Positions 44,153-53,528 of a DNA stretch of 64,000 nucleotides are shown here, one piece after another. The translations under genes and the position numbers were made by a program. Within the stretch, counting starts at the first letter, position 1, and every line of letters begins with the position of its first letter. The notes under the pieces were generated by a model that was not told the DNA's origin, did no database searches, and saw only the letters and a program-made list of their open reading frames with translations. Origin of the DNA: an uncultured Chryseobacterium sp. (GTDB lineage: Bacteria; Bacteroidota; Bacteroidia; Flavobacteriales; Weeksellaceae); assembly GCA_913775525.1 (NCBI GenBank), contig CAJYLH010000036.1, forward strand, positions 1-64,000, read 5' to 3'.

Positions 44153-44713
44153 ATGACAGAAAAAGAAAAATGTGCACAAGGGCTGCTGTACAATGCCAAT
44201 TATGACCCGGAACTGATTCAAGAACGTATGGCTTGCAAAGACCTGTGCCTGGAATACAATCAACTGAAAAACACAGATACGGAAGGCCGGAACAGGCTGA
44301 TTAAGGAGATTATTCCAGATTCAAAAACCAATATCTGTATAGAACCTTCCTTTTGGTGCGACTATGGATACAATATCAGGCTCGGAGAAAATTTTTACGC
44401 TAACCACAACCTGGTCATCCTGGATTGTGCAGAAGTCAGCTTCGGGGATAATGCATTCATAGGGCCGAATTGCAGCTTTTATGCCGCAGGGCATCCTCTG
44501 GATGCAAAGCAGCGTAATGAAGGGCTGGAATACGCCCGGCCGATCAAAGTCGGGGATAATGTTTGGTTCGGAGGCAATGTGGTCGTGCTTCCCGGAGTTA
44601 CCATAGGCAATAATGCAGTTATTGGTGCCGGCAGCGTGGTAACAAAGGATATTCCTGATCATGCCGTAGCCGTAGGCAATCCCTGCAAAGTGGTAAAGAT
44701 GATTGAGCCATAA
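44153..44713 (+). CDS. maa: Sugar O-acetyltransferase (maltose/galactoside type)
   Basis: A 186-aa left-handed beta-helix acetyltransferase: the MTEKEKCAQGLLYNANYDPEL start is the Maa/LacA mac domain; hexapeptide repeats run through IRLGENFYANHNLVILDCAEVSFGDNAFIGPNCS, the catalytic His is in YAAGHPLD, then VWFGGNVVVLPGVTIGNNAVIGAGSVV. It transfers acetyl from acetyl-CoA to sugars. The frame begins at 44138 with TTG; the ATG at 44153 is preferred. Confidence 0.95.
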   Translation: MTEKEKCAQGLLYNANYDPELIQERMACKDLCLEYNQLKNTDTEGRNRLIKEIIPDSKTNICIEPSFWCDYGYNIRLGENFYANHNLVILDCAEVSFGDNAFIGPNCSFYAAGHPLDAKQRNEGLEYARPIKVGDNVWFGGNVVVLPGVTIGNNAVIGAGSVVTKDIPDHAVAVGNPCKVVKMIEP

Positions 44714-44756
44714 AAAAAGATTCCGGCGAAACGAAGTTTCGCCGGAATCTTTTTTT
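44712..44756. terminator. Strong bidirectional terminator
   Basis: A 21-bp perfect stem including A7/T7 (core GATTCCGGCGAAAC, loop GAA) between the convergent acetyltransferase and transaldolase genes. Confidence 0.95.
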
Positions 44757-44769
44757 ATCTTGCTATATA

Positions 44770-45423
44770 TTAAGCCAGTTTCTGTGAATCAGCAATAAAC
44801 TGAGCCAGTCCGCTTTCTGTTAAAGGATGCTTCAGAAGGCTCAAGATCGGAGGCAGTGGTGACGTGATCACGTCTGCACCAATCTTCGCACAGTCAATGA
44901 TGTGCATCGAATGACGGATCGAAGCTGCTAAAATTTCCGTTTCGTACATATAGTTATCGAAAATAAGTCGGATTTCCTGGATCAGGTTCAGTCCGTCTGT
45001 AGAAATATCATCCAGTCTTCCTAGGAACGGAGAAACATAGGTCGCACCTGCTTTGGCAGCAAGAAGTGCCTGTCCCGGAGAGAAAATCAGCGTACAGTTG
45101 GTCTTGATCCCTTTATCGGAAAAATATTTTAATGCTTTGATCCCGTCTTTGATCATCGGGATTTTTACAACAATATTCGGGTGGATGGCAGCCAGTTCGT
45201 CACCTTCCTTGATCATTTCTTCATATGTCGTAGAAAGAACTTCCGCAGAAATATCCCCGTCTACGATTTCGCAGATTGCTTTATAATGATTTTTAATCGC
45301 TTCAGCACCCTGAATGCCTTCTTTTGCCATAAGCGAAGGGTTAGTGGTTACTCCGTCAAGAATTCCAAGGTCTTTAGCCTCTCTGATTTGCTCTAAGTTA
45401 GCAGTGTCAATAAAAAATTTCAT
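44770..45423 (-). CDS. tal: Transaldolase of the TalC/FSA type
   Basis: A 217-aa class I aldolase of the small transaldolase/fructose-6-phosphate aldolase subfamily. The Schiff-base lysine is Lys87 in VVKIPM. Two positions that separate the activities favour transaldolase: Glu61 (SAEVLS), where FSA has Gln59, and Phe133 (SPFLGR), where FSA has Tyr131. It would shuttle dihydroxyacetone units in the non-oxidative pentose phosphate pathway. The frame is open to 45459, but the -7 box at 45447-45454 excludes that start; [10 protein letters not shown] at 45423 is the family N terminus. Confidence 0.93.
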   Translation of the reverse strand: MKFFIDTANLEQIREAKDLGILDGVTTNPSLMAKEGIQGAEAIKNHYKAICEIVDGDISAEVLSTTYEEMIKEGDELAAIHPNIVVKIPMIKDGIKALKYFSDKGIKTNCTLIFSPGQALLAAKAGATYVSPFLGRLDDISTDGLNLIQEIRLIFDNYMYETEILAASIRHSMHIIDCAKIGADVITSPLPPILSLLKHPLTESGLAQFIADSQKLA

Positions 45424-45446
45424 TCGTTCTATTAGATTTATTGGTG

Positions 45447-45454
45447 CAAAGATA
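45447..45454 (-). promoter_or_regulatory. -7 promoter box of the transaldolase gene
   Basis: TATCTTTG on the minus strand, 23 nt before the start. Confidence 0.6.
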
Positions 45455-45567
45455 AACATTCCTTGCTGAGTGGGAAATTAATTTGCTTAAGCTTTATGCC
45501 TAATTTCCATCTACAGCCGAGAAAGTCTAAGCTCTAATATTAAAGTTGATGCGGACAGAATAGTTTA

Positions 45568-45605
45568 AAACAAAGAGATCCGGAAAGTTCCGGATCTCTT
45601 TGTTT
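45568..45605 (-). terminator. Terminator of the TPR protein gene
   Basis: A perfect 18-bp stem (AAACAAAGAGATCCGGAA and complement, 2-nt loop), overlapping the stop codon of the TPR gene; symmetric, so likely bidirectional. Confidence 0.88.
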
Positions 45606-46170
45606 ATGAATTTAAAGCTTTGCTGAGCTTTAAGGCGTCCTGATTGGAAGGATCGTATTGTAAGGATTTGGCGATATGTTCTTTAGCCTTGTCTTTATTG
45701 CTCTGCTGTTCAGTAAAGGCCAGGTAAAAATAGGCATAAGCTAAATTTTTCTTATTCTGTTCCACCTCTCCGGGCTTCACAGTAGCAATATACTTTTCAT
45801 AGGCGATTTTTGCATTGGCATCGTCCTTGGCAGACTGATAGGCATATGCCTGGCTGTAGTATGATGGAGCCCAGTCCGGTAAAATGGCTGATATCTTCTT
45901 CCAGGTATCAATGGCATTCGTCCAGTCTGATGCATCCTGATATGCAGTAGCCAGTTTCGCCATGGATTCCACATCCTTCGGGTTGGCTTCAATTTTCTTT
46001 TTCAGATCATCAATTCCGGAACCGGCCTGGGTTTGCTGTACCGCAGCAGTGGTGTTGTTGGCTGCAGATGCAGTATCTGTCTGTGTATTCTGTGCCTGTG
46101 CGAAAAATGCACCTCCGGTTAGCATGAGTCCTAATAAAAGGTTTTTGCTGTTCATTTTATTCATGTTCAT
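45604..46170 (-). CDS. Secreted tetratricopeptide-repeat protein
   Basis: A 188-aa protein: signal peptide (LLLGLMLTGGAFFAQAQ), a Thr/Ala/Gln-rich linker to about residue 50, then about three TPR units (DVESMAKLATAYQDASDWTNAIDTWKKI, WAPSYYSQAYAYQSAKDDANAKIAYEKYI, NLAYAYFYLAFTEQQSNKDKAKEHIAKSL). Probably a periplasmic protein-interaction scaffold. ATGs at 46164 and 46155 are alternative starts. Confidence 0.9.
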   Translation of the reverse strand: MNMNKMNSKNLLLGLMLTGGAFFAQAQNTQTDTASAANNTTAAVQQTQAGSGIDDLKKKIEANPKDVESMAKLATAYQDASDWTNAIDTWKKISAILPDWAPSYYSQAYAYQSAKDDANAKIAYEKYIATVKPGEVEQNKKNLAYAYFYLAFTEQQSNKDKAKEHIAKSLQYDPSNQDALKLSKALNS

Positions 46171-46295
46171 AATTCCTATATTTTTAAAACTTGATTAAAG
46201 GTAACCAATAAAAATCCTATTAAAAAAATTAAATTTAGAACCGTTAAGCTTTTTTAGAAAATATTAACGGGTTAACATATTTTTTTATATTAATT

Positions 46296-46325
46296 TTTGA
46301 TTGATGCTGATCCTGGCTATCTTTG
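46296..46325 (+). promoter_or_regulatory. Promoter of pepE
   Basis: TTTG at 46296-46299, an 18-nt spacer and TATCTTTG at 46318-46325: a canonical Bacteroidetes promoter. Confidence 0.7.
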
Positions 46326-46352
46326 TGAGGCAATCTAATGCAATTACATTAT

Positions 46353-47045
46353 ATGAATATCATACTGGCATCAACCTCTACTTTGTACGGAGGCTCTTAT
46401 CTGGAATATTTACGGGAAGAATTAATTGATCTCTACACCGGCATTGAGGAGCTTGTATTCATCCCGTTTGCAAGACCTGGCGGGATTTCCCATGATGAGT
46501 ATACGGCTAAAGCAAGAACGTTTTTTGAAACCCTCGGTATCAGAGTAAAAGGGGTGCATGAATTTGAAGACATGAAGCAGGCTGTTGATAACGCCCAGGC
46601 TTATTTTACCGGAGGCGGAAATACTTTCCTGCTGGTCAAGACCCTTCATGAAGAAGGCCTGATGAAACTTCTTAAGCAAAACATAGAAAGCGGGAAGCCG
46701 TATCTCGGCTGCAGCGCAGGAAGCAATATCGGAGGACAGAATATGAAAACGACGAATGATATGCCGATTGTATATCCGCCGAGCTTCGACTGTATGGGGC
46801 TGGTTCCATTCAATCTCAATCCTCATTACCTGGATCCGGATCCGGGATTGAAGCACAACGGTGAGACGCGGGAAACAAGAATCCTGGAGTTCCTTACCCA
46901 AAATACCCTTAAGGTTGTAGGATTGCGTGAAGGCAACTGGATCAGGAGAAAAGGAAATACAATAACGGTTGAAGGAAGTGAACTGACACGGATTTTCGAA
47001 CCCGGAAAAGAACCTTATGAAATAGAGCCGGGAAGTGAATTGTAA
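46353..47045 (+). CDS. pepE: Dipeptidase E (peptidase family S51)
   Basis: A 230-aa Asp-dipeptidase with the class I amidotransferase-like fold. The N terminus MNIILASTSTLYGGSYLEYL, the motif AYFTGGGNTFLLVK, the nucleophile elbow LGCSAGSNI (Ser) and NLNPHYLDPDP with the catalytic His are typical. It hydrolyses N-terminal Asp-Xaa dipeptides. The ATG at 46338 would add five residues; the internal ATG at 46353 matches the family N terminus. Confidence 0.93.
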   Translation: MNIILASTSTLYGGSYLEYLREELIDLYTGIEELVFIPFARPGGISHDEYTAKARTFFETLGIRVKGVHEFEDMKQAVDNAQAYFTGGGNTFLLVKTLHEEGLMKLLKQNIESGKPYLGCSAGSNIGGQNMKTTNDMPIVYPPSFDCMGLVPFNLNPHYLDPDPGLKHNGETRETRILEFLTQNTLKVVGLREGNWIRRKGNTITVEGSELTRIFEPGKEPYEIEPGSEL

Positions 47046-47111
47046 ACCTTTTACCTTTATATGCAGCCATCATCTGTAGTGATGGACATCTCATTTCTGT
47101 CTTAATTTTAT

Positions 47112-47119
47112 TAGATTTG
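47112..47119 (+). promoter_or_regulatory. -7 promoter box of dacB
   Basis: TAGATTTG, 19 nt before the ATG at 47139. Confidence 0.5.
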
Positions 47120-47138
47120 AATTTAATCTGAAATTTTC

Positions 47139-48512
47139 ATGAAGAAGACTTTTATCGTCCTGATGTGTTCTGCACAGGCCGTTTTTGCCCAGGATACCGC
47201 ACAGAAGCTTGAAAAAGCCACCATGAGCCTGATGGATTCTCCGGCCTCAGTCGCGTCCGGCCTGTCATTCTATGTCTCCGATGAAAGCGGAAACAAAGTC
47301 TATGAATATAACGGGAACCGCGGGCTTTCTACCGCTTCTACACAGAAGATTTTTACGGCAGCGGCAGCCCTGGAAATATTAGGCAGCCATTACACCTATA
47401 CGACAACGGTAAGCCATTCCGGAACGGTTGCCAATCAGGTGCTCAATGGGAATCTCTTTGTGAGCTCCAACGGAGATCCAACCTTAGGCAGCTGGCGGTA
47501 TGATGGCTATAAACCCGAAAACTTTAAGAAGAAGCTTATCGATGCCCTAAACAGCTCCGGAATCAGGAAAATTACCGGTGACCTGATCATTGATGATTCT
47601 TACTTCGATCATCAGACCATTCCTGGCGGATGGCCATGGGATGACCTCGGGAATTATTACGGTGCCGGTGTATGGGGAATCAACTGGCGCGAAAACCAGT
47701 TTGATATCAACATCAAAGGAACTGAGTTCAAAAGTTTTTCTTACCCGCTTGAAGGGGTCAGATGGCTTAATGACCTGAAGGCCGACGGAAATTCAGACCA
47801 CAGCCTTATTTTTACTGCGCCGCATTCAGATGTGGCACTGATCAACGGAACATTGCCTGCCGCAAAAACGGTGACCGTATCAGGGGCAACACCGGACCCT
47901 CCGATGCAGCTGGGTGTAGAGATCAGGCAGTGGTTAAAAGAGTCCGGGATTGAATATTCGGGAAAGGTAAAGACCATTTCCCGGATGGAGGCAGATGGCG
48001 AAAAGATACCGTCTGATGAGAAAAAGCACATTGTTTTTACGTATCAATCTCCTCCTTTAAAAAACATTGTTTACTGGTTCCTGCGTAAAAGCATCAATGT
48101 TTACGGAGAAACGCTGATTAAGACACTCGCTAAGGAAAAAACGGGCAATCCTTCTTTTAAAAGCGGAGTAGCGTATCTTAAAGAATTCTGGAGATCCAAA
48201 GGGATCAACGGCAATATGATTAATTTCGCGGATGGCAGCGGTCTTTCTCCGCAAAACTACGTTTCTGCCAAAGCAGAGGTGCAGGCCCTGTTGTATGCTA
48301 AAAAGCAGCCCTGGTTTGAAGCCTATTATGACGGGTTTCCGGTTCAGGATAACGGAATGAAAATGAAAAGCGGGACTATGCGCGATACCAAATCCTATGC
48401 GGGCTATCAGACATCAGGTGACGGCAAGAAATACGTGTTTTCCATTATTATCAATAATTACCAGGGCAGCGGCAGTACTGAACTCCAGAAGATCCTGAAT
48501 GCCCTAAAATAA
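47139..48512 (+). CDS. dacB: D-alanyl-D-alanine carboxypeptidase/endopeptidase (PBP4, S13)
   Basis: A 457-aa periplasmic enzyme; signal peptide to about residue 18 (SAQAVFAQ). Penicillin-binding motifs: SxxK as Ser67-Thr-Gln-Lys70, SxN-like in DGSGLSPQN, and KSGTM as the KTG motif. The interposed domain II has DLIIDDSYFD and GWPWDDLGNYYGAG, typical of PBP4. It trims or cleaves murein peptides. It ends 7 nt before the histidine kinase, so the two are probably co-transcribed. Confidence 0.95.
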   Translation: MKKTFIVLMCSAQAVFAQDTAQKLEKATMSLMDSPASVASGLSFYVSDESGNKVYEYNGNRGLSTASTQKIFTAAAALEILGSHYTYTTTVSHSGTVANQVLNGNLFVSSNGDPTLGSWRYDGYKPENFKKKLIDALNSSGIRKITGDLIIDDSYFDHQTIPGGWPWDDLGNYYGAGVWGINWRENQFDINIKGTEFKSFSYPLEGVRWLNDLKADGNSDHSLIFTAPHSDVALINGTLPAAKTVTVSGATPDPPMQLGVEIRQWLKESGIEYSGKVKTISRMEADGEKIPSDEKKHIVFTYQSPPLKNIVYWFLRKSINVYGETLIKTLAKEKTGNPSFKSGVAYLKEFWRSKGINGNMINFADGSGLSPQNYVSAKAEVQALLYAKKQPWFEAYYDGFPVQDNGMKMKSGTMRDTKSYAGYQTSGDGKKYVFSIIINNYQGSGSTELQKILNALK

Positions 48513-48519
48513 AAATGCT

Positions 48520-49674
48520 TTGAGAAAATCCATTTTAGCACGGTTAAATAACTGGATCATTTTTTCCCTGATGACGGTTGTGGTGGTTACTATTGTCATC
48601 GCTTCAACCATCCTGTTCAATTTTCTCCGGAAAGAAGAAATCAAAAGGGTGGACATTCTGGTGAGTGCGCTTAAATTCCAGCAGGAAGTAACCACACCAA
48701 GCCTGGAAATCCAGTCGCTGATCCTGCAGATCTACAGCTCAAATACCACCATTCCGGTTATTATCCTCGATAAAGAGGACCAGATCATCGATTCTAAAAA
48801 TATCCCGCGGGAAATTGAAAATGACCCTAAGGAGATTATCCTGATGGCCAAACAGATGGCGCAGCATTATCCGCCTATCGAACTGAAATTTCCCAATCAG
48901 AATAACCAGTTTGTGTATTACGATAACTCCAGGTTGCTGAACAACCTCAGGTATTCACCATATATCCTGGGCTTCTTTATCCTAAGCTACTTCCTCTTTT
49001 CTTTCTGGTTCCTGCGGACGATTAAAAAGACCGATGAAGGTTACCTGTGGGCAGGCCTTGCCAAGGAAACCGCCCATCAGATCGGGACTCCTTTATCCTC
49101 CATGATCGGATGGATCGAGATCATGAAACTGGAACATCCGGATTCCGAAGGGGTCTATGAAATTGAAAAAGATATTGAAAGGCTCCGGACCATCTCGGAA
49201 AGGTTTTCCAAGATCGGTTCTGTTCCCGAGCTTAACGACAGGGATTTCAATACTACGATACAGAACAATTATGATTACCTGAAAACCAGGATTTCCAGAA
49301 AGGTTAATTTCAGCCTTCAGCTTCCGGCTTATGAGCTCCAGGTACCTCATAATAAGATCCTGATGAGCTGGGTGATTGAAAACCTGGTTAAAAATGCAGT
49401 AGATGCCATGAAAGGAGAAGGAATACTCATCATGTCCGTGTTTGAGAAGAATAAAAATATCCTGGTTGAAGTAAAAGATACCGGAAGCGGAATGACCAAA
49501 AGGCAGGCATCCAATGCTTTCAAACCCGGGTATTCTACCAAAAAAAGGGGATGGGGACTGGGTCTTTCACTGGCAAAAAGAGTAGTACAGGAATACCACA
49601 ACGGCGATATCAAGATTGCCCATACGGAAGTAGGAAAGGGAACAACATTCAGGATTACCATCAGGAAATCATAA
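48520..49674 (+). CDS. Orphan sensor histidine kinase
   Basis: A 384-aa membrane kinase. TM1 at about 12-34, a periplasmic loop to about 145, TM2 at 147-166. The H box is AKETAHQIGTPLSSMIGW with His186 and an unusual Q-I-G-T in place of E-I-K-N. ATPase motifs: N box ENLVKNAVDAM, G1 DTGSGM, G2 GWGLGLSLAKRV, G3 GKGTTFRI. It starts with TTG; the in-frame ATG at 48571 would delete part of TM1. No response regulator is adjacent. Co-transcribed with dacB, which suggests envelope sensing (inference). Confidence 0.92.
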   Translation: MRKSILARLNNWIIFSLMTVVVVTIVIASTILFNFLRKEEIKRVDILVSALKFQQEVTTPSLEIQSLILQIYSSNTTIPVIILDKEDQIIDSKNIPREIENDPKEIILMAKQMAQHYPPIELKFPNQNNQFVYYDNSRLLNNLRYSPYILGFFILSYFLFSFWFLRTIKKTDEGYLWAGLAKETAHQIGTPLSSMIGWIEIMKLEHPDSEGVYEIEKDIERLRTISERFSKIGSVPELNDRDFNTTIQNNYDYLKTRISRKVNFSLQLPAYELQVPHNKILMSWVIENLVKNAVDAMKGEGILIMSVFEKNKNILVEVKDTGSGMTKRQASNAFKPGYSTKKRGWGLGLSLAKRVVQEYHNGDIKIAHTEVGKGTTFRITIRKS

Positions 49675-49683
49675 TCAAAGCAA

Positions 49684-49710
49684 AAAAGCAGGGATCATTT
49701 CCCTGCTTTT
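49684..49710 (+). terminator. Terminator of the dacB-kinase operon
   Basis: AAAAGCAGGGA/TCCCTGCTTTT perfect 11-bp stem, loop TCATT. Confidence 0.9.
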
Positions 49711-49735
49711 ATATGTGTACGGATCTCCGGTTTGG

Positions 49736-51592
49736 TTATTTCTTACCGGTCAGCCACTGATCGCGCAGCTTATGCTCTGCCGCACCAGGATTTGCTTTCC
49801 ATTGCAGTGTTTCCATCGTCAGCTTTTCCAGAATGGCTTTTCCTTTAAGCTCAATTTTATCCGTCTTATCACCGTTCTTTCTTAAAACAGTTACGGTTAC
49901 CGGCTGTCCTTCCTTGATCGTCTTGGAATAATTAATGAAGTCCTGTACATTCTGGATATTCACAGTTTTACCGTCCAGCGCAAGGACCTCATCCGTAATC
50001 TTGAACCCGATACTCTTTGCGAAAGGGGAGAGCGGTGAATTCTCGTCAAAAACAAAGGTCTTGTTCTTTTCATTGTACCCCGTTTGGTTAGGATCTTTGA
50101 TGAACCAGAATACCGGCGGAGTTTCCTGCTTTTTTACCTCTACACCTACCATGCTGAGGTATTGCTGGTAAGGTGTAGGCTGGTTGCCTGCAATATACTT
50201 GGTATAGAAATCCCTGATCTGCGGATACCCGGTAATGGTTACCAGCTCGTCAATCAGCTTATCATCCTTGAACGGCTTGTTTTCACCGAAGCGCTGGGAT
50301 AATTTACGGATCATATCACGGTAGCCCATCTCACCGTTGGAAAGTTTCCTGAGCTCAATATCCATGCACATGGCCAGAAGCGCTCCTTTTTCATATACAT
50401 TCCTGTACTGGTCTTTATAAGGTTCTTTCAGGATATTTTTGCTCATTACCGTAAACGGCATGGTGTCATCATAATTCTTGGAGTTCGTGATCTTCTCATT
50501 CATCCTTTTCAGGAACTCATTCTTATCGATCAGCCCTTCTTGGATCTGGAACAGGTTGGCGAAATATTCCGTTCCTCCTTCGTACATCCAAAGGTGCTGC
50601 GACATTTTAGGATTGGCATAATCAAAATAGTGGATTTCCTCAGAATGGGTTTTCAGCGGATTCACCGTGTGGAAAAACTCATGTGATACCACATCGGTAA
50701 GCGTCTTGTCGATCATATCTTTCGGCATCATTTCAGGCAATACAACGCTGGTAGACTCATGATGCTCCAATGCTCCGAAACCTTTGATCTGCGGACCCTG
50801 CGGACCAGCCAGGTACAGCATGATCGCATATTTTTTGTTGGTGTTCATGTCACCCAGGAATTTTTTCTGTGCGACCACCATTTTTTCAAGGTTGTCTTTG
50901 AAATCTGCGGCTTTATACGTTCCGGAAGGTGAATAGACACCCAGGACAAGATCCATTCCTCCTGCATTGAAGGTAATATAATCCGGCTTGGTGTACATCA
51001 GCGGAGAATCGGTTACTTTCGCATAATTAGCCAGTGTATAAGTATCTGTAGTGTCAGATTTATCCTGGTCAACCAGAGCGGTGGTTCCGTAAAAATCAGC
51101 AGGTTTCTGAATCACCAGCTGGTAAGGTACATCCTGCATATTGTCTATGTACCCGATGAAACCATGGGTATTGATCAGATATACTTTCCCTTCCTCGATG
51201 TCCGTTCCGGACGGTGAGAAAACCGCTTTGTGCTTGGAGGCATCCATTTCATCATCAAAACTGTCATTTACCAGATACGTAACCTTGCTCAGGGCCTGTG
51301 CATTTTTCAGGGCATAGGTATTGTCATCAACTTTGGTATAGGCAAGCTCTTTTCCTTTACGGTCATAAAACTTAATTCCTTCGATAAACCTTCCATAGTC
51401 ATCTTCAGAATAGGTTCCGGGAACCGTTTTGGGAAAATGGAATTTTACATCTCCGGTTTTCATGGCAGGAAACTCCATGGTCACAGCCACTTTGTCATCC
51501 TTTACGTTCACAAGGTCAATGGTCGTCTTTACAGACTGTGCATGGGCCCAGAAAGCGGCCAGTATTCCTGCACTCAGTGCTAATTTTTTCAT
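49736..51592 (-). CDS. M61 family metallopeptidase with PDZ domain
   Basis: A 618-aa exported glycyl-aminopeptidase-like enzyme; signal peptide to about residue 18 (ILAAFWAHAQ). N-terminal beta domain, zinc motif HEFFH (His304, Glu305, His308) followed by TVNPLK, and WMYEGGTEYFANLF with the third ligand Glu. A PDZ domain occupies about 500-590 (IGFKITDEVLALDGKTVNIQNVQDFINYSK). It ends with a basic tail (LRDQWLTGKK). Probably periplasmic peptide or protein turnover. Confidence 0.93.
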   Translation of the reverse strand: MKKLALSAGILAAFWAHAQSVKTTIDLVNVKDDKVAVTMEFPAMKTGDVKFHFPKTVPGTYSEDDYGRFIEGIKFYDRKGKELAYTKVDDNTYALKNAQALSKVTYLVNDSFDDEMDASKHKAVFSPSGTDIEEGKVYLINTHGFIGYIDNMQDVPYQLVIQKPADFYGTTALVDQDKSDTTDTYTLANYAKVTDSPLMYTKPDYITFNAGGMDLVLGVYSPSGTYKAADFKDNLEKMVVAQKKFLGDMNTNKKYAIMLYLAGPQGPQIKGFGALEHHESTSVVLPEMMPKDMIDKTLTDVVSHEFFHTVNPLKTHSEEIHYFDYANPKMSQHLWMYEGGTEYFANLFQIQEGLIDKNEFLKRMNEKITNSKNYDDTMPFTVMSKNILKEPYKDQYRNVYEKGALLAMCMDIELRKLSNGEMGYRDMIRKLSQRFGENKPFKDDKLIDELVTITGYPQIRDFYTKYIAGNQPTPYQQYLSMVGVEVKKQETPPVFWFIKDPNQTGYNEKNKTFVFDENSPLSPFAKSIGFKITDEVLALDGKTVNIQNVQDFINYSKTIKEGQPVTVTVLRKNGDKTDKIELKGKAILEKLTMETLQWKANPGAAEHKLRDQWLTGKK

Positions 51593-51719
51593 TGAGGGTC
51601 ACATTTATTAAGTAAGTTGAATAAATTTCGGTTTTGTTACATACAGGATCAAACTTTTCTCATATAGAATACAATCGGTTCAGAATAAAACGCTGATTTT
51701 TGATAGTGATGTAAAAGAT

Positions 51720-51749
51720 AAAAGGCAAATCCCTGAAGAGGATTCGCCT
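51720..51749 (-). terminator. Terminator of the M1 peptidase gene
   Basis: On the minus strand AGGCGAATCC/GGATTTGCCT (one mismatch) followed by TTTT. Confidence 0.7.
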
Positions 51750-51762
51750 ATATATGGTGTAG

Positions 51763-53391
51763 TTACTGAACTTTTTTATAATCGATATAGTAGTTTTTAT
51801 CGAAGGTTACCGCCGTACCGCTGTTAAGCTTCACCGTCTGCCAGTTTTCCGTCGGATTGATCGTTTCTCCTGATTCTGTCCTGATCGGGAGCCTGAAATT
51901 TTTAATGGCATTCGTGTACCGGAATGTCAGTGCTTCTCCTTTCTGCGAATATTCCAGGACAGGAATTTTGGTCGTTCTCAGGTATTGGCTGAATACTGTA
52001 GAAAAATCAATGCCCGACTTTTTGGAGATATATTGTTCTACTTGCTGTGTACTTACTGTCTGATGATAGAAATCTTTATTCATCCCCCTTAAGATCTGCC
52101 TGAATTTTTCATCGTCATTAATAACCTGGCGGATGGTATGGATCATGCTCGCGCCTTTAGGATACATGTCGCCGCTGCCTTCATTCCGAACTCCGTATTT
52201 ACCGATAATCGGAGTATCGTTCTGGATAAGCTTCCTGATCCCGAGGGCATATTTTTCTGCTGACTTTTTATCCATATAGCGTTCGGTAAACAATACCTCA
52301 GAATAATTCGTAAAGCTTTCATGGATCCACATGTCCGCCTGGTCCTTTGCCGTTATATTATTGGCAAACCATTCGTGACCGCTTTCATGGATGATAATGA
52401 AATCCCAGTTAAGCCCGACTCCAGTTCCTGAAAGATCCCTTCCCAAATATCCGTTTTGAAATCCGTTTCCATATCCTACGTTGCTCTGATGTTCCATGCC
52501 CAAGTAAGGAGTTTCCACCAATTTATAGGAATCCTCATAAAAAGGATAAGGTCCGAACCAGTATTCAAAAGCGGAGAGCATCGGTTTTACCTGCTGGAAT
52601 TGTTTTTTCGCCTTGTCAATATTATAATCGAGTACCCAGTAATCCAGGTCCAGCTTGCCTTTTTCCCCTTTAAAGGTATCCTTAAAGTTGGTATATTTAC
52701 CTATGCTCGGGATGATGGAATACGCATTAATCGGGTTTTTTACTTCCCAGGTATATGTGGTTTTATCGCCATCTGTTTTTGTACTGGTCAGCCTGCCGTT
52801 TCCTACGCCGATGAGGCCTTTCGGGGCAATGATTTTCATAACGATGCCCTGGTCCGGCTCATCGCTCCAGATATCCTTGGTGGGAAGCCATACGGAAGCA
52901 CCGATACCTTCATCAGCAACACTCATCCATGGATTTCCTTTTTCATCCCGTGTGAATACCCATCCGCCGTCCCACGGCGGCATTTTGGCAATCCGGGGAT
53001 TTCCGGAATACTGTACATTAATGGTATATTGTTCCCCCTTTTTGAAGGCTTTTTTAGCGGTAATGAAAATAAAGTCACCATCCTGCTGATACTCCATCGG
53101 GAACGAGGCTTCAACTTTATCAGCCTTCATCGGCTGCTGCAGGTCAATTTGAAATACAGGATTGGCAACATCCTTAATAATCTGTAAGCTGATGGTATTA
53201 TTTCCTTTGATACTCTTAGCTTCAAAGTCAGGTTCAACAGACAGGTCATACTTTTTCACGTCCCAGAAATCACGGAATTTTGTATTTGATCCCTTTAGGG
53301 TATCCTGTTTGGTAAAAACCTTGTTTTTCTCGGATAACTGTCCCAAGGCCAGCCCTGAAATTAAAACAAGCGTAAAAGTCAGCTTTTTCAT
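51763..53391 (-). CDS. M1 family metallopeptidase
   Basis: A 542-aa secreted aminopeptidase; signal peptide to about residue 17 (FTLVLISGLALGQ). The gluzincin motif HESGH (His335) with E in MWIHESFTNYSEVLFTE completes HExxH-x18-E; the M1 exopeptidase motif is GMEHQSNVGYGNG in place of GAMEN. N-terminal saddle domain with LSVEPDFEAKSIKGNNTISL. The C terminus is short, without the long helical domain IV, as in many Bacteroidetes M1 enzymes. Confidence 0.94.
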   Translation of the reverse strand: MKKLTFTLVLISGLALGQLSEKNKVFTKQDTLKGSNTKFRDFWDVKKYDLSVEPDFEAKSIKGNNTISLQIIKDVANPVFQIDLQQPMKADKVEASFPMEYQQDGDFIFITAKKAFKKGEQYTINVQYSGNPRIAKMPPWDGGWVFTRDEKGNPWMSVADEGIGASVWLPTKDIWSDEPDQGIVMKIIAPKGLIGVGNGRLTSTKTDGDKTTYTWEVKNPINAYSIIPSIGKYTNFKDTFKGEKGKLDLDYWVLDYNIDKAKKQFQQVKPMLSAFEYWFGPYPFYEDSYKLVETPYLGMEHQSNVGYGNGFQNGYLGRDLSGTGVGLNWDFIIIHESGHEWFANNITAKDQADMWIHESFTNYSEVLFTERYMDKKSAEKYALGIRKLIQNDTPIIGKYGVRNEGSGDMYPKGASMIHTIRQVINDDEKFRQILRGMNKDFYHQTVSTQQVEQYISKKSGIDFSTVFSQYLRTTKIPVLEYSQKGEALTFRYTNAIKNFRLPIRTESGETINPTENWQTVKLNSGTAVTFDKNYYIDYKKVQ

Positions 53392-53410
53392 TGCAATTAA
53401 ATTATAGGAT

Positions 53411-53418
53411 CAAAAATA
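53411..53418 (-). promoter_or_regulatory. -7 promoter box of the M1 peptidase gene
   Basis: TATTTTTG on the minus strand, 19 nt before the start. Confidence 0.55.
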
Positions 53419-53476
53419 TAAAATTAATTGATGTAATCTGGTTTTGCCGGGAGGAAATGCCTTGATGATGCATCAT

Positions 53477-53512
53477 AAAAAAATCCCGCAGGGCATCTGC
53501 GGGATTTTTTTT
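53477..53512 (-). terminator. Terminator of tatC
   Basis: ATCCCGCAG/CTGCGGGAT, 5-nt loop, flanked by A and T runs on both sides (bidirectional form). Confidence 0.93.
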
Positions 53513-53528
53513 CTTTTTATCTGATCAG

